The position numbers were made by a program, and so were the translations under genes. From positions 1 through 64,000 of the forward strand of contig JBBIPZ010000001.1 of NCBI GenBank assembly GCA_037442505.1: a DNA stretch of 64,000 nucleotides, written 5' to 3'. Of the stretch, positions 1 through 9,218 are shown one piece after another; within the stretch, counting starts at the first letter, position 1; every line of letters begins with the position of its first letter. Under the pieces are notes generated by a model. It had not been told where the DNA came from, did not search any database, and was given only the letters and a program-made list of their open reading frames with translations. The DNA is from JBBIPZ01 sp037442505 [NCBI: Deltaproteobacteria bacterium] (GTDB lineage Bacteria; CALINM01).

Positions 1-582
1 TTTCTGGTCGATCGCACTGGAAAGCTCAGCCTTAATATACATAGCACTTACACCAACACCAACACTTAGCTTGTCTGTAACTTTATATCCAAAAGAAGGA
101 TTAATGTTAACAGTTTTCATATCAGACTTTATGGCATGGTATCTGCCTATCCAGTCATTTGGATACTCAGTTGCAAGCCCAAAAGGCACATTTATTCCAA
201 GTCCAAAAACTGCTTTATCCCCTAAGTTTCTTAAGTAATATAAATTTGGAACCAATGCATTTACACCTCCGTCACCACCATTATTAGTCCCAAGTGAACC
301 GAGCAAAGGATTTAATCTTGATGAGCCAGCATCTTTAAACTTTGCAGAAGGGGATATGAAATGAACTCCCGCAATAAACTGGCTTTTCAGCCTTGTCATA
401 CCGGCTGGATTGTAAAAAATGGTTGTTGCATCTTCTGCAGATGCAGCACCACCAGCAAAAGCATTTCCAAGTCCACTAACGCTTTGTTCAATTAACTGAA
501 AACCAGCTGCAAAACCATTGCTTACGTTAACTACAAAAACTGCTGTTAGCAAAACTAAACTTAACAAAAACTTTTTCTTCAT
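1..582 (-). CDS. fadL: FadL/OmpP1-family outer-membrane fatty acid transporter (3' end cut by window)
   Basis: Reading the complement from the start codon at 582 gives 194 codons open to the window edge, so the C-terminal part of the beta-barrel is missing. Residues 1-25 are a Sec signal peptide (MKKKFLLSLVLL core, ending near NGFA). The mature start, AGFQLIEQSVSGLGNAFAG, followed by a YNPAGMTRL segment, is the FadL/OmpP1/TodX hatch signature. These barrels pass long-chain fatty acids or other hydrophobic compounds across the outer membrane. A GGAGGG ribosome site lies about 6 nt upstream of ATG. It is divergent from the fadD-led beta-oxidation operon and shares a regulatory region with it, which supports a fatty acid role. 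The exact substrate is inferred. Confidence 0.9.
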   Translation of the reverse strand, partial: MKKKFLLSLVLLTAVFVVNVSNGFAAGFQLIEQSVSGLGNAFAGGAASAEDATTIFYNPAGMTRLKSQFIAGVHFISPSAKFKDAGSSRLNPLLGSLGTNNGGDGGVNALVPNLYYLRNLGDKAVFGLGINVPFGLATEYPNDWIGRYHAIKSDMKTVNINPSFGYKVTDKLSVGVGVSAMYIKAELSSAIDQK

Positions 583-704
583 GAATGCCCTCCATTTTTT
601 TAGAAAATTACCTTTAATATTAAACCAAAACAACAAAAATTCAAGACTTTATTGCTTATCACCTCCTTCTTTTTCAAAAAACTATTTTAAAAAAATGTTT
701 TTTA

Positions 705-733
705 ATATTATATAACATTGACGTTGATGTCAA
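705..733 (-). promoter_or_regulatory. Predicted fadL promoter
   Basis: On the complement, TTGACA (733-728) is followed after 17 nt by TAATAT (710-705), with an overlapping TATAAT two bases upstream (712-707). The -35 lies inside operator 718-733, an arrangement expected for repression. Confidence 0.65.
718..733. promoter_or_regulatory. Operator A, 16-bp inverted repeat over the fadL -35
   Basis: TTGACGTTGATGTCAA is an inverted repeat with half-site TTGACRT. Its complement, TTGACATCAACGTCAA, matches operator B at 891-906 in 14 of 16 positions. The repeat is seen directly; its role and its binding protein (candidate: the MerR regulator at 33995) are inferred. Confidence 0.6.
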
Positions 734-890
734 GTTAAATTTAGTTGTTGATATTAAATGTCTTGATAACGATAAATAGAATATAACATTTTTAATTTTG
801 CTGATCATCGATGCGAATTTTTTAATGATATAAAGAGTAATCTATATCAAAAAAAAACAAAAAATTTTTTTGAATGAAAAAATATTTTAC

Positions 891-906
891 TTGACATGAA
901 CGTAAA
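891..906. promoter_or_regulatory. Operator B, 16-bp inverted repeat over the fadD -35
   Basis: TTGACATGAACGTAAA has half-sites TTGACAT and ACGTAAA (complement TTTACGT). It has the same position relative to the promoter as operator A has for fadL, so both divergent promoters look controlled by one repressor. The function is inferred. Confidence 0.6.
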
Positions 907-920
907 GGATAAAATATTAT
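891..920 (+). promoter_or_regulatory. Predicted fadD operon promoter
   Basis: TTGACA (891-896), an 18-nt spacer and TATTAT (915-920) lie 27 nt before the fadD ATG. The -35 hexamer is the first six bases of operator B. Confidence 0.65.
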
Positions 921-947
921 ATAAAAAACGTGAGGAGGAGAGGTAAA

Positions 948-2753
948 ATGGAGGGGATACCTTTTAAATCTGTGCCTGATATGCTCAGGCAAAATGCAAA
1001 AAAATACAAAGATAAACCCGCCCTTATGTACAAATATAATGGCAAATACATCACTCTTTCTTATGAAGAGTATTATAACAGGGCTTTGATGGTTGCGAGG
1101 GGGCTGCGTAACTTTGGAATAAAAAAGGGCGACAAAGTTGCCATTCTATCAGAAAACAGAGGCGGCTGGGTTATTGCTGATATGGGTATTCAATGTGCAG
1201 GAGCAGTTACTGTTCCTATCTATCCTACCAATACACCTGAGCAGGTAGAGTATGTTATCAACCATTCTGATGCAGTTGCAGTTTTTGTGTCAACCAAACT
1301 TCAATATCAGAAGTTATTAAAAATTAGAGATAAAATTCCTAACTTAAAGAATGTCTTTTCTTTTGATAGATTTGTTGGCGAAAAAAATCTTCCCGTATGT
1401 TCTTTGCATCAACTTTCTGAAATAGACACATCCATAACAGAAAATGAGCAAAAAGAAATAGAGCAGATTATTGATAGTATCGAAGGTGACGATTTAATAA
1501 CTATAATTTACACATCTGGGACCACTGGTGTGCCTAAGGGTGTTATGTTAACTCAGGATAATGTGATATATGATGCATATTATGGAATAAAAAAGGTAGA
1601 GAACTTAGTTACTGACAAAGATATCTTTTTAAGTTTTTTACCACTAAGCCACTCTCTTGAGAGAACGGTTGGATATTACATCTGTTTAATGGCTGGTGCC
1701 TTAATGGCATTTGCGGAAAGTGTGGAAAAGGTGCCTGAGAACATGATGGAGATTAAACCTACACTAATGGTAAGCGTGCCAAGGTTGTTCGAGAAGATAT
1801 ATGCAAGAATTTTAGACAATGTTCATAACTTGCCCGATGCCAGAAAAAAGATTTTTCATTGGGCGTTGCAGGTAGGCAAACAGTATGTTCATGCAAAATA
1901 TATCGAGAAAAAACCCTTAGGATTTCTAAAAACAAAGTATGCAATTGCGAATAAACTTGTGTTTAGCAAGGTAAGAGAAAGATTTGGTGGAAGAATGAAA
2001 TTTTTTGTAAGTGGTGGTGCGCCGCTTGATAAGACGATAAACGAGTTTTTCTGGATCATTGGGATACCAATTTTTGAAGGGTATGGTTTGACTGAAACTA
2101 CGCCTGCGGTTAGTATTAACAATCTGAGTCATGTCAGATTTGGTTCTGTAGGAACTGCATTTGAAAAGACATTTATTAAAACAGCTGAAGATGGTGAAAT
2201 CTTGATAAAAGGTCCACAGGTAATGAAAGGCTATTATAAGAATCCTGAGGCAACACAGGAAGCAATTGAAGATGGCTGGTTTAAAACAGGGGACATAGGT
2301 GTGATAGACGAAAATGGGTTCATTTACATAACAGACAGGAAAAAAGAGTTGATTATAACCGCTGGCGGCAAAAACATCGCACCGCAACCTTTAGAAAACG
2401 AACTTAAAATGGATAAGTATATTGGACAGGCGTTTGTTTATGGAGATAAAAAGCCATTTCTTACAGCATTGATAGTGCCTAATTTTGAAAGACTTATAGA
2501 ATATGCAAGAGAAAATCATATCAAGTATATCGGCATGGAAGATCTCATAGCTAATGAAAAAATAGTTAAGCTTTATGAAAAACGTATAGCAGATATCAAT
2601 GCCAAGTTAGCAAAGTATGAGACTATTAAAAAGTTTGCTCTTTTACCAATCGATTTTTCTATCGAAGGTGGAGAATTGACGCCTACTTTGAAATTAAGAA
2701 GAAAGATCATTTACAACAAATATAAAGACAAAATTGAACAGATGTATTTGTAA
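948..2753 (+). CDS. fadD: Long-chain fatty acid-CoA ligase (AMP-forming)
   Basis: 601-aa acyl-CoA synthetase of the FAA1/COG1022 group, which adenylates a fatty acid with ATP and transfers it to CoA. The AMP-binding loop YTSGTTGVPKG lies near residue 187, the YGLTET motif near 380 and the DRKKELIITAGGKN hinge near 460. Length is normal for the group. ATG 948 is chosen over the in-frame GTG at 930 because the strong GAGGAGGAG ribosome site lies between them and would fall inside a longer protein. It is the first gene of the operon with fadN, fadA and fadE and feeds them acyl-CoA. Chain length is inferred from FadL and the neighbouring genes. Confidence 0.92.
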   Translation: MEGIPFKSVPDMLRQNAKKYKDKPALMYKYNGKYITLSYEEYYNRALMVARGLRNFGIKKGDKVAILSENRGGWVIADMGIQCAGAVTVPIYPTNTPEQVEYVINHSDAVAVFVSTKLQYQKLLKIRDKIPNLKNVFSFDRFVGEKNLPVCSLHQLSEIDTSITENEQKEIEQIIDSIEGDDLITIIYTSGTTGVPKGVMLTQDNVIYDAYYGIKKVENLVTDKDIFLSFLPLSHSLERTVGYYICLMAGALMAFAESVEKVPENMMEIKPTLMVSVPRLFEKIYARILDNVHNLPDARKKIFHWALQVGKQYVHAKYIEKKPLGFLKTKYAIANKLVFSKVRERFGGRMKFFVSGGAPLDKTINEFFWIIGIPIFEGYGLTETTPAVSINNLSHVRFGSVGTAFEKTFIKTAEDGEILIKGPQVMKGYYKNPEATQEAIEDGWFKTGDIGVIDENGFIYITDRKKELIITAGGKNIAPQPLENELKMDKYIGQAFVYGDKKPFLTALIVPNFERLIEYARENHIKYIGMEDLIANEKIVKLYEKRIADINAKLAKYETIKKFALLPIDFSIEGGELTPTLKLRRKIIYNKYKDKIEQMYL

Positions 2754-2776
2754 AAATTAAAATACGGAGGAGTGCA

Positions 2777-5164
2777 ATGAAACAGATTAACAAAGTGGCT
2801 GTGCTTGGGGCAGGTGTTATGGGAGCTACTATTGCTGCCCACCTTGCAAATGCAGGGCTTGATGTATTGTTGCTCGATATAGTCCCGAAGGAACCTAACG
2901 ACGCTGAAAAGGCAAAAGGCTTGACATTAAACGATAAGGCTGTTCGAAACAGATTTGCAGCATCTGGTTTGGAAAATGCAAAAAAGATGAAACCAGCTGC
3001 TTTTTTTCTGCAGGATTATGCTGCAAATATCGAGATTGGTAATTTTGAGGACGATATTGTTCGACTTAAAGAGTGCGATTGGGTTATCGAGGTAGTTGTA
3101 GAAAACATGGATATAAAAAAGAAGTTGTTTGCTGATAAGGTTGTTCCAAATATGAAAGATGGGGCAATTTTATCGTCAAATACGAGTGGACTCTCTATTA
3201 ATGAAATGTCAACAGTTCTCCCAGAAAGTTTAAGAAAGAGATTTTTAGGCACGCACTTTTTTAATCCACCAAGATACATGAGACTATTAGAGATAATACC
3301 TTGCAAAGATACAGAACCTGCCGTTATTGAGTTTATGGCTAATTTTATAGAAAAAAAACTTGGCAAAGGAATTGTTTACGCAAATGATACCGTTAACTTT
3401 ATTGCCAACAGGATTGGTGTTTACGCAATTTGCAATGCAATAAAGCATATGATAAGTATGGATATGACGGTTGAAGAAGTGGACGCTGTTAACGGACCAG
3501 CCACTGCAAAACCTAAAACAGCGGTATTTAAAACAGCAGACCTCGTTGGTCTTGATGTGCTTTATCATGTTGCCAACAACTCATATAATCTGTTGCCAAA
3601 TGATGAAGAAAGAGACATTTTTAAGCTTCCAGAATTTTTTGTGGAGATGGTTAAGAAAGGCGTATTGGGTAACAAAACAAAGGGAGGATTTTACAAAAAA
3701 GAGAAAGGTGCCAATGGCTCAAAAAGCTACTACTTTGATTATAAAACAAAAGAATATGTTGAGGTTAAAAAGCCAAAGTTTGCTTCCTTAGAATCTGTTA
3801 AGATGATTGACGATCCTGTAAAACGTTTACAAGCTGTTGTTTTTGCGGGCGATAAGGCTTCTAATTTTGCTTGGAATAATTTAAGAGATACGTTAATTTA
3901 TACGCTCAACAGAATTCCAGAAATAGCAGATAACATTGTAAATATTGATAACGCAATGAAGTGGGGATTTAACTGGGAGTTAGGTCCTTTTGAGATATTT
4001 GATGCAATAGGTGTGAAGAACTTTGTGAAAAGAGCAGAAAAAGATGGTAAAGCGATTCCAGAAGTACTGAAAAACATTGATAGCTTCTATAAATTTGAAA
4101 ATGGAAAAGAGTATTACTACTGTGTATTAGACAGGCAATACAAAGAAGTGCCAGGAAAACCGTCTCATATCAACCTGACAATCCTTAAGAAAGCCAATGG
4201 TGTCGTAGAGAAGAACAGTGGCGCCTCTCTTGTGGACATTGGTGATGGCGTTTTTTGTTTAGAGTTCCACACAAAGATGAATGCGATTGGTGGCGAAATA
4301 CTTTCTATGATTCACAAAAGCCTGAAAAAGGCTGAAGAGGAAGGTATAGGGCTTGTCATTGCAAATCATGGGAGTGTGTTTTCAGCAGGTGCAAACCTGA
4401 TGTTGTTAACAATTGCGATAGCAGAAGGTGCGTTTGATGATATCAACATGACCGTTAAAACCTTCCAAAAGGCAATGATGGCAATTAAATATTCTAAGGT
4501 GCCAGTAGTTGCTGCCCCTCATAACTTAGCTCTTGGTGGTGGATGCGAAACATGTCTCCACGCAGATGCAATTAATCCTTATGCCGAAACTTACATGGGA
4601 TTGGTTGAAATTGGTGTTGGTTTATTGCCAGCAGGTGGTGGAACAAAAGAAATGGCAATTAGAGCAATAAATCTTGCAGAAGAAAACAATGCAGATGTTT
4701 CTGCCTTTATATTCAAGAACTTTATGAATATTGCACAGGCTAAGGTAAGCATGTCTGCAGCAGAACTTTATAAAATGGGCTTTTTGAAAAAAGGCGATCA
4801 GATTACCATGAACATAGACAATCTAATCCACGATGCAAAACAAAAAGTTATTGCATTGGCAGCAAACTACAGACCTTCCAGACCGCTTGTTGATATAAAA
4901 GCGCCTGGAAGAAGCGTTGCTGCAAGCATTCATTCTCAGCTCTGGAATATGAAGGCTGGTGGATTTATCACAGAATACGAAGAATTTCTTGGGAAAACCA
5001 TTGCTTATGTAATTACTGGTGGTGATGTACCTGCAGGTACGCTTATAACAGAACAGTATCTACTTGATTTAGAAAGAGAAGCCTTCTTAAAGCTGTGCGG
5101 ACAGAAAAAGACACTGGAACGTATCCAGCATATGCTTAAGAAAGGCAAACCATTGAGAAACTAA
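2777..5164 (+). CDS. fadN: 3-hydroxyacyl-CoA dehydrogenase/enoyl-CoA hydratase fusion, FadN type
   Basis: 795-aa bifunctional beta-oxidation enzyme. The N-terminal half is an NAD-dependent 3-hydroxyacyl-CoA dehydrogenase, with Rossmann motif GAGVMGATIAAHLANAG (residues 11-27) and catalytic-His segment GTHFFNPPRYM near 160. The C-terminal part is a crotonase fold, with the oxyanion region near 525-590 (LALGGGCE and GLVEIGVGLLPAGGG) retaining both catalytic glutamates. This domain order is that of Bacillus FadN and the reverse of enterobacterial FadB. A GGAGG site precedes ATG. The order fadN-fadA-fadE with 22-23 nt spacing matches the B. subtilis fadNAE operon. Confidence 0.92.
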   Translation: MKQINKVAVLGAGVMGATIAAHLANAGLDVLLLDIVPKEPNDAEKAKGLTLNDKAVRNRFAASGLENAKKMKPAAFFLQDYAANIEIGNFEDDIVRLKECDWVIEVVVENMDIKKKLFADKVVPNMKDGAILSSNTSGLSINEMSTVLPESLRKRFLGTHFFNPPRYMRLLEIIPCKDTEPAVIEFMANFIEKKLGKGIVYANDTVNFIANRIGVYAICNAIKHMISMDMTVEEVDAVNGPATAKPKTAVFKTADLVGLDVLYHVANNSYNLLPNDEERDIFKLPEFFVEMVKKGVLGNKTKGGFYKKEKGANGSKSYYFDYKTKEYVEVKKPKFASLESVKMIDDPVKRLQAVVFAGDKASNFAWNNLRDTLIYTLNRIPEIADNIVNIDNAMKWGFNWELGPFEIFDAIGVKNFVKRAEKDGKAIPEVLKNIDSFYKFENGKEYYYCVLDRQYKEVPGKPSHINLTILKKANGVVEKNSGASLVDIGDGVFCLEFHTKMNAIGGEILSMIHKSLKKAEEEGIGLVIANHGSVFSAGANLMLLTIAIAEGAFDDINMTVKTFQKAMMAIKYSKVPVVAAPHNLALGGGCETCLHADAINPYAETYMGLVEIGVGLLPAGGGTKEMAIRAINLAEENNADVSAFIFKNFMNIAQAKVSMSAAELYKMGFLKKGDQITMNIDNLIHDAKQKVIALAANYRPSRPLVDIKAPGRSVAASIHSQLWNMKAGGFITEYEEFLGKTIAYVITGGDVPAGTLITEQYLLDLEREAFLKLCGQKKTLERIQHMLKKGKPLRN

Positions 5165-5186
5165 AATAAAAATGGAGGATTAAAAA

Positions 5187-6359
5187 ATGAGAACGGCATA
5201 TATTTTAGCAGCTTATCGTACACCAGGTTGCAAAGCAAAAAGAGGCAAACTAAAAGATATGAGGCCTGACGATCTGGCAGCCATTGCTATCAAAGGTTTG
5301 ATCGAAAGGACAGGTGTTGACCCTATGGATATCGAAGATGTTATTCTGGGTTGTGCCTTTCCTGAAGCAGAGCAGGGGATGAATTTTGCCAGAGTTGCTG
5401 TGATGAAGGCGGGGTTGCCATATCAGGTATCAGGACAGACTGTAAACCGCTTTTGTTCTTCAGGACTTCAGAGTATCGCTATGGCTGCAGAAAGGATTAT
5501 GGCTGGTTTTGCAGACTGCATCATAGCAGGTGGTGCAGAAAGTATGACGTGTGTCCCGATGGGGGGCAATAAATTTAGTGCCAATCCCACATTAATGGAA
5601 GTATGGCCAGAATCATTTGCCAATATGGGTATTACCGCTGAATTCGTTTCTGAAAGATATAATGTGACAAGAGAGGATCAGGATGCCTTTGCGGTAGAAA
5701 GCCATAAAAAAGCAGCAGCTGCTATAAAAGAAGGTAAATTTGCAGATGAAATAATACCTGTTGAGATAGAGAAGTGCCAGCTTGTTAATGGCAAAATTCA
5801 AAAAACAAAAGAACTTGTCAGCGTTGATGACGGTGTGAGAGAAGATACTACAATGGATAGCCTTGCCAAGCTAAAACCTGCTTTTAAAGCAAACGGAACA
5901 GTAACTGCTGGTAATGCCTCTCAGATGACTGATGGTGCAGCAGCCGCTCTGGTAGTTTCGGAAGATTTTCTAAAGAAGTTGGGGAAAAAGCCAATGGCGA
6001 AATTTTTAGCATTTGCAGTTAAGGGAGTGCCACCAGAGGTGATGGGTATTGGCCCTATCGAAGCGATACCAGCTGCACTAAAATTGGCTGGATTAAAAAA
6101 AGAGGATATCGGGCTGTTCGAACTTAATGAGGCTTTTGCAGCTCAGGCATTAGCATCTATAAGAACGTTGGGACTGGACATGTCTAAAATTAATGTAAAT
6201 GGTGGTGCAATAGCTCTTGGGCATCCGCTGGGTTGCACAGGGGCAAAATTAACAGCCACGCTGCTTCACGAAATGAAAAGAAGAAATGTTAAATATGGTG
6301 TAGTATCAATGTGTATTGGTGGCGGTATGGGCGCTGCTGGTATTTTTGAAAATGTTTAA
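5187..6359 (+). CDS. fadA: Acetyl-CoA C-acyltransferase (3-ketoacyl-CoA thiolase)
   Basis: 390-aa thiolase that cleaves 3-ketoacyl-CoA with CoA to give acetyl-CoA and a chain shortened by two carbons. The nucleophilic cysteine is in [10 protein letters not shown] near residue 90. NEAFAAQ is near 315, the catalytic His is in [16 protein letters not shown] near 345, and the second Cys is in MCIGGGMG near 376. Length is typical. It starts at ATG after GGAGG, 22 nt behind fadN. It completes the thiolytic step of the long-chain spiral in this operon. Confidence 0.93.
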   Translation: MRTAYILAAYRTPGCKAKRGKLKDMRPDDLAAIAIKGLIERTGVDPMDIEDVILGCAFPEAEQGMNFARVAVMKAGLPYQVSGQTVNRFCSSGLQSIAMAAERIMAGFADCIIAGGAESMTCVPMGGNKFSANPTLMEVWPESFANMGITAEFVSERYNVTREDQDAFAVESHKKAAAAIKEGKFADEIIPVEIEKCQLVNGKIQKTKELVSVDDGVREDTTMDSLAKLKPAFKANGTVTAGNASQMTDGAAAALVVSEDFLKKLGKKPMAKFLAFAVKGVPPEVMGIGPIEAIPAALKLAGLKKEDIGLFELNEAFAAQALASIRTLGLDMSKINVNGGAIALGHPLGCTGAKLTATLLHEMKRRNVKYGVVSMCIGGGMGAAGIFENV

Positions 6360-6382
6360 ATTTAGATAAAAGGAGAAAGATT

Positions 6383-8161
6383 ATGGAGAGAAAAATTTTT
6401 AAAGGTGGAGAATTTTTAGTAACAGAAGTTTCAAAGAACGACGTTTTTGTTCCAGAAGAGTTTACAGATGAACAGAAACAGATTGGTAAGACCACAGAGG
6501 ACTTTGTAGCAAAAGAAGTGGTGCCTCATCAGGAAGAGATAGAACACCAGAATTTTGAAGTTGTTGTTAAACTGATGCAGAAGTGCGGAGAGTTGGGACT
6601 GCTGATGATTGATGCACCAGAAGAGTATGGCGGACTTGAGTTAGACAAGGTGACAAGTATGCTCGCTGCAGAGAAGATTGCTCCTGCGGGGTCTTTCTCC
6701 GTTACCTATGCCGCTCACACAGGTATCGGAACCCTTCCTCTGGTTTATTATGGTACAAAAGAACAGAAAGAGAAGTATCTCAATAAAATTATCAGTGGTG
6801 AATGGGTAGCTGCATACTGTCTCACAGAGCCAGATGCTGGAAGCGACGCATTAGCTGCAAAAACTACAGCAGTTCTTTCTGAAGATGGTAAGTACTATAT
6901 TTTAAACGGGACAAAGCAGTTCATCACAAATGGTAGCTTTGCAAATTTATACACCGTTTTTGCAAAGATAGACAAAAAACATTTTACTGCTTTTTTGGTA
7001 GAAAGAGACTTTGAAGGTGTTTCGATCAGCCCAGAAGAAAAGAAGATGGGAATAAAAGGCTCTTCAACTACTCAGGTTATTCTTGAGAATGCCAAAGTGC
7101 CAGTAGAGAATGTTTTAGGAGAGATTGGAAAAGGCCACAAAATTGCATTTAACGTTTTAAACGTGGGGCGTTTTAAATTGGGCGCAGCTGTTACAGGTGC
7201 AGCAAAATACGCAATGTCAGAAGCAATTAAATATGCCAAAGATAGAAAGCAGTTTGGCAAACCAATAGCATCTTTTGGTGCAATTAAGGAAAAAATTGCT
7301 GATATGACCGCCTCTATCTTTGCAGCAGAATCTTTAGTTTACCGCCTTGCAGGCATGATTGACGATAAGCTCTCCAAGTTAGATAAAAAGACACCAAATT
7401 ACTATGAAGAGTATCAGAAATGTATAGAGGAGTATGCTATCGAATGTGCAATTTCAAAGGTGTTCTGTAGTGAAGTTCTGGCAGATGTTGTTGACGAAGT
7501 AGTGCAGATTTACGGAGGATATGGCTTTGTGCAGGAATATCCTGCTGAAAGGTTTTATAGAGATGAAAGGATTAACAGACTTTTTGAGGGCACAAACGAG
7601 ATTAACAGAATGCTGGTGCCGGGCATGATTTTGCAAAGGGCAATGAAAGGTGAACTTTCATTACAGAAAGAGGCTATGAAAGCTATAGAATCACTTATGT
7701 CGCCTTCTTTTGAAGAGATTGACGAGACTGTTCCATTTGCAGCAGAAAAGGCATTGCTTAAAAACCTGAAATCTACGTTTTTGGTAGTTGCTGGTAGTGC
7801 TGTTCAAAAGTTTATGAATAACATCAAAGATGAACAGGAAATTTTGATGGCGGTTGCTGATGTTGTAATAAACATTTTTGCTCTTGAAAGTGCAATTCTC
7901 AGGGCAGAAAAATTGATTAATAGCGTAACAGAAAGTAAAAAGACTGCATTGACAGCTGCTGTAAAGGTATGCGCATTTAACTATGTTGAGAAAATTGGCT
8001 CCTTTGCAAGAAAGGCCGCTTTTTACATCGAAGAAGGTGATACCTTAACCATGCTTTTAAGTGGTATTAGACGTTTCACCAAATATGATGCATCAGGGCT
8101 GTTAAATGCTAAAAGAACACTTGCTGATGCTGCTATAGAAGCTGAAAAGTATATTTTTTAA
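6383..8161 (+). CDS. fadE: Acyl-CoA dehydrogenase, long FadE (YusJ) type
   Basis: 592-aa FAD enzyme making trans-2-enoyl-CoA and passing electrons to ETF. It is longer than the usual 380-aa family because of a C-terminal extension of about 180 residues, as in Bacillus FadE and the VLCAD-like group. Seen: the N-terminal KGGEFL segment, CLTEPDAGSDA near 145, and the catalytic base in RLFEGTNEINRM near residue 405. AGGAGA lies upstream of ATG. It is the last gene before the terminator at 8196. No ETF genes lie in this window, so its electron acceptor is encoded elsewhere. Confidence 0.92.
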   Translation: MERKIFKGGEFLVTEVSKNDVFVPEEFTDEQKQIGKTTEDFVAKEVVPHQEEIEHQNFEVVVKLMQKCGELGLLMIDAPEEYGGLELDKVTSMLAAEKIAPAGSFSVTYAAHTGIGTLPLVYYGTKEQKEKYLNKIISGEWVAAYCLTEPDAGSDALAAKTTAVLSEDGKYYILNGTKQFITNGSFANLYTVFAKIDKKHFTAFLVERDFEGVSISPEEKKMGIKGSSTTQVILENAKVPVENVLGEIGKGHKIAFNVLNVGRFKLGAAVTGAAKYAMSEAIKYAKDRKQFGKPIASFGAIKEKIADMTASIFAAESLVYRLAGMIDDKLSKLDKKTPNYYEEYQKCIEEYAIECAISKVFCSEVLADVVDEVVQIYGGYGFVQEYPAERFYRDERINRLFEGTNEINRMLVPGMILQRAMKGELSLQKEAMKAIESLMSPSFEEIDETVPFAAEKALLKNLKSTFLVVAGSAVQKFMNNIKDEQEILMAVADVVINIFALESAILRAEKLINSVTESKKTALTAAVKVCAFNYVEKIGSFARKAAFYIEEGDTLTMLLSGIRRFTKYDASGLLNAKRTLADAAIEAEKYIF

Positions 8162-8195
8162 CAGCTTAGTAGTACCCTCCCTCCCCCTTTGTTTA

Positions 8196-8229
8196 GCCCT
8201 CTCTATCACCCCATAGAGAGGGCATTTTT
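8196..8229 (+). terminator. Rho-independent terminator after fadE
   Basis: A perfect 11-bp stem (8196-8206 with 8213-8223, GCCCTCTCTAT arm) with a 6-nt loop is followed by ATTTTTA. It separates the fadD-fadN-fadA-fadE block from the genes downstream and argues against the long in-frame TTG start at 8189 for the next gene. Confidence 0.85.
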
Positions 8230-8248
8230 ACATAAGAGGATGGAAAAG

Positions 8249-9208
8249 ATGATGAAAAAAATTAGAAAACATACAGTACCGACACCATATCTTGTAGGTG
8301 ATATACATTACTACTCAATGGAGATTGATGGCGATGTTATTCTTTTTGACACAGGGCCACCTACTCAAGAGGCTATAGATGCGCTTGAAAAAAACATCGA
8401 CATTAAGAGGCTAAAGTATGTTTTCATCACGCATACACACGTGGATCATTTTGGATTAGCGTACTATATTGCAGATAAAACGGATGCAGAAATTTTTATT
8501 TCAAGAAGAGATGCATTAAAGCTAAAAAGGCATCACGACCGTATCTTTTATATGAAAAGGATTCTTACAAAAGAAGCTGGATTCGACGAAGCATTTATAG
8601 AAGAATTAGAAGCGATTTTTGAAAGAGGCAGGGTCTTTCCAGAAGTGCCAAAACGCTACAGTATTGTAGAAGAATCTGATATTCCAGAAAGATTAGGGAT
8701 CTACTGGGTTTCTTGTCCAGGGCATTCTCAAAGCGATCTTATATACATTGTTGATGATAATGCAATTACTGGCGATACCCTGTTAAGGGAGATATTTCAG
8801 GTGCCTCTTTTAGATGCAGATATGGAGTCGATATATGAACGTTTTAGAAACTACGATGCATACTGCGATACTGTAGTAAAATTCAAAAAATTGAAAAATT
8901 TGAACATTTTACCTGCACATAATGAATATGTCAATAGTCTTGAAAATACCGTTATATTTTATGTTAGTAAAATCTTTGAACGTGCCGCGCTATTAAAAGA
9001 TATCCCCAATGAACAGACCGTTAAGAATGTAATAGATAACGTGTTCAAAGGAGAGAAGTTCGATGCGTTTATTAAGTATTTAAAAGCATCAGAAATAGTG
9101 TTTTTTAGAGATTTTCTTTCAAATCCTGAAAAACTTAAAAGATCACTTGAGCATCTTGGCATATTTGATTCTGTCAAAGAAAAGTATAATGCATTGATAA
9201 GAAAGTAG
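8249..9208 (+). CDS. Metallo-beta-lactamase-fold hydrolase
   Basis: About 319 aa. The zinc motif THTHVDHFG is near residue 62. Further ligand segments are CPGHSQSD (His) near 160, GDTLL (Asp) near 178 and a late PAHNEY His near 228, so the binuclear site looks complete. This is the glyoxalase II-like branch of the superfamily. Several homologues hydrolyse thioesters, and the beta-oxidation context makes an acyl-CoA or lactone thioesterase role possible, but the substrate cannot be read from sequence. ATG 8249 is chosen (8240 and 8252 are also in frame) because GAGGA lies 8 nt upstream. The terminator sits just 5' of it. Confidence 0.75.
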   Translation: MMKKIRKHTVPTPYLVGDIHYYSMEIDGDVILFDTGPPTQEAIDALEKNIDIKRLKYVFITHTHVDHFGLAYYIADKTDAEIFISRRDALKLKRHHDRIFYMKRILTKEAGFDEAFIEELEAIFERGRVFPEVPKRYSIVEESDIPERLGIYWVSCPGHSQSDLIYIVDDNAITGDTLLREIFQVPLLDADMESIYERFRNYDAYCDTVVKFKKLKNLNILPAHNEYVNSLENTVIFYVSKIFERAALLKDIPNEQTVKNVIDNVFKGEKFDAFIKYLKASEIVFFRDFLSNPEKLKRSLEHLGIFDSVKEKYNALIRK

Positions 9209-9218
9209 GAGATTAAAA

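Larger units (their letters stand above)
583..947. other. fadL-fadD divergent intergenic region
   Basis: This 365-bp AT-rich stretch has no credible gene. It holds two oppositely oriented sigma70-like promoters, one for fadL and one for fadD. Each has the same 16-bp inverted-repeat operator placed on its -35 box. The fadL transcript would have a leader of about 115 nt, in which I recognise no structured element. The 65-aa open frame across 518-715 runs through the fadL start and promoter and is not credible. Confidence 0.7.

Noticed and set aside
518-715. 65-aa plus-strand frame over the fadL start
   Set aside because: It lies across the fadL coding start and promoter, with no ribosome site.
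1926-2387. 153-aa frame antisense to fadD
   Set aside because: Composition is unlike a real protein, it has no ribosome site, and the sense frame is a clear acyl-CoA ligase.
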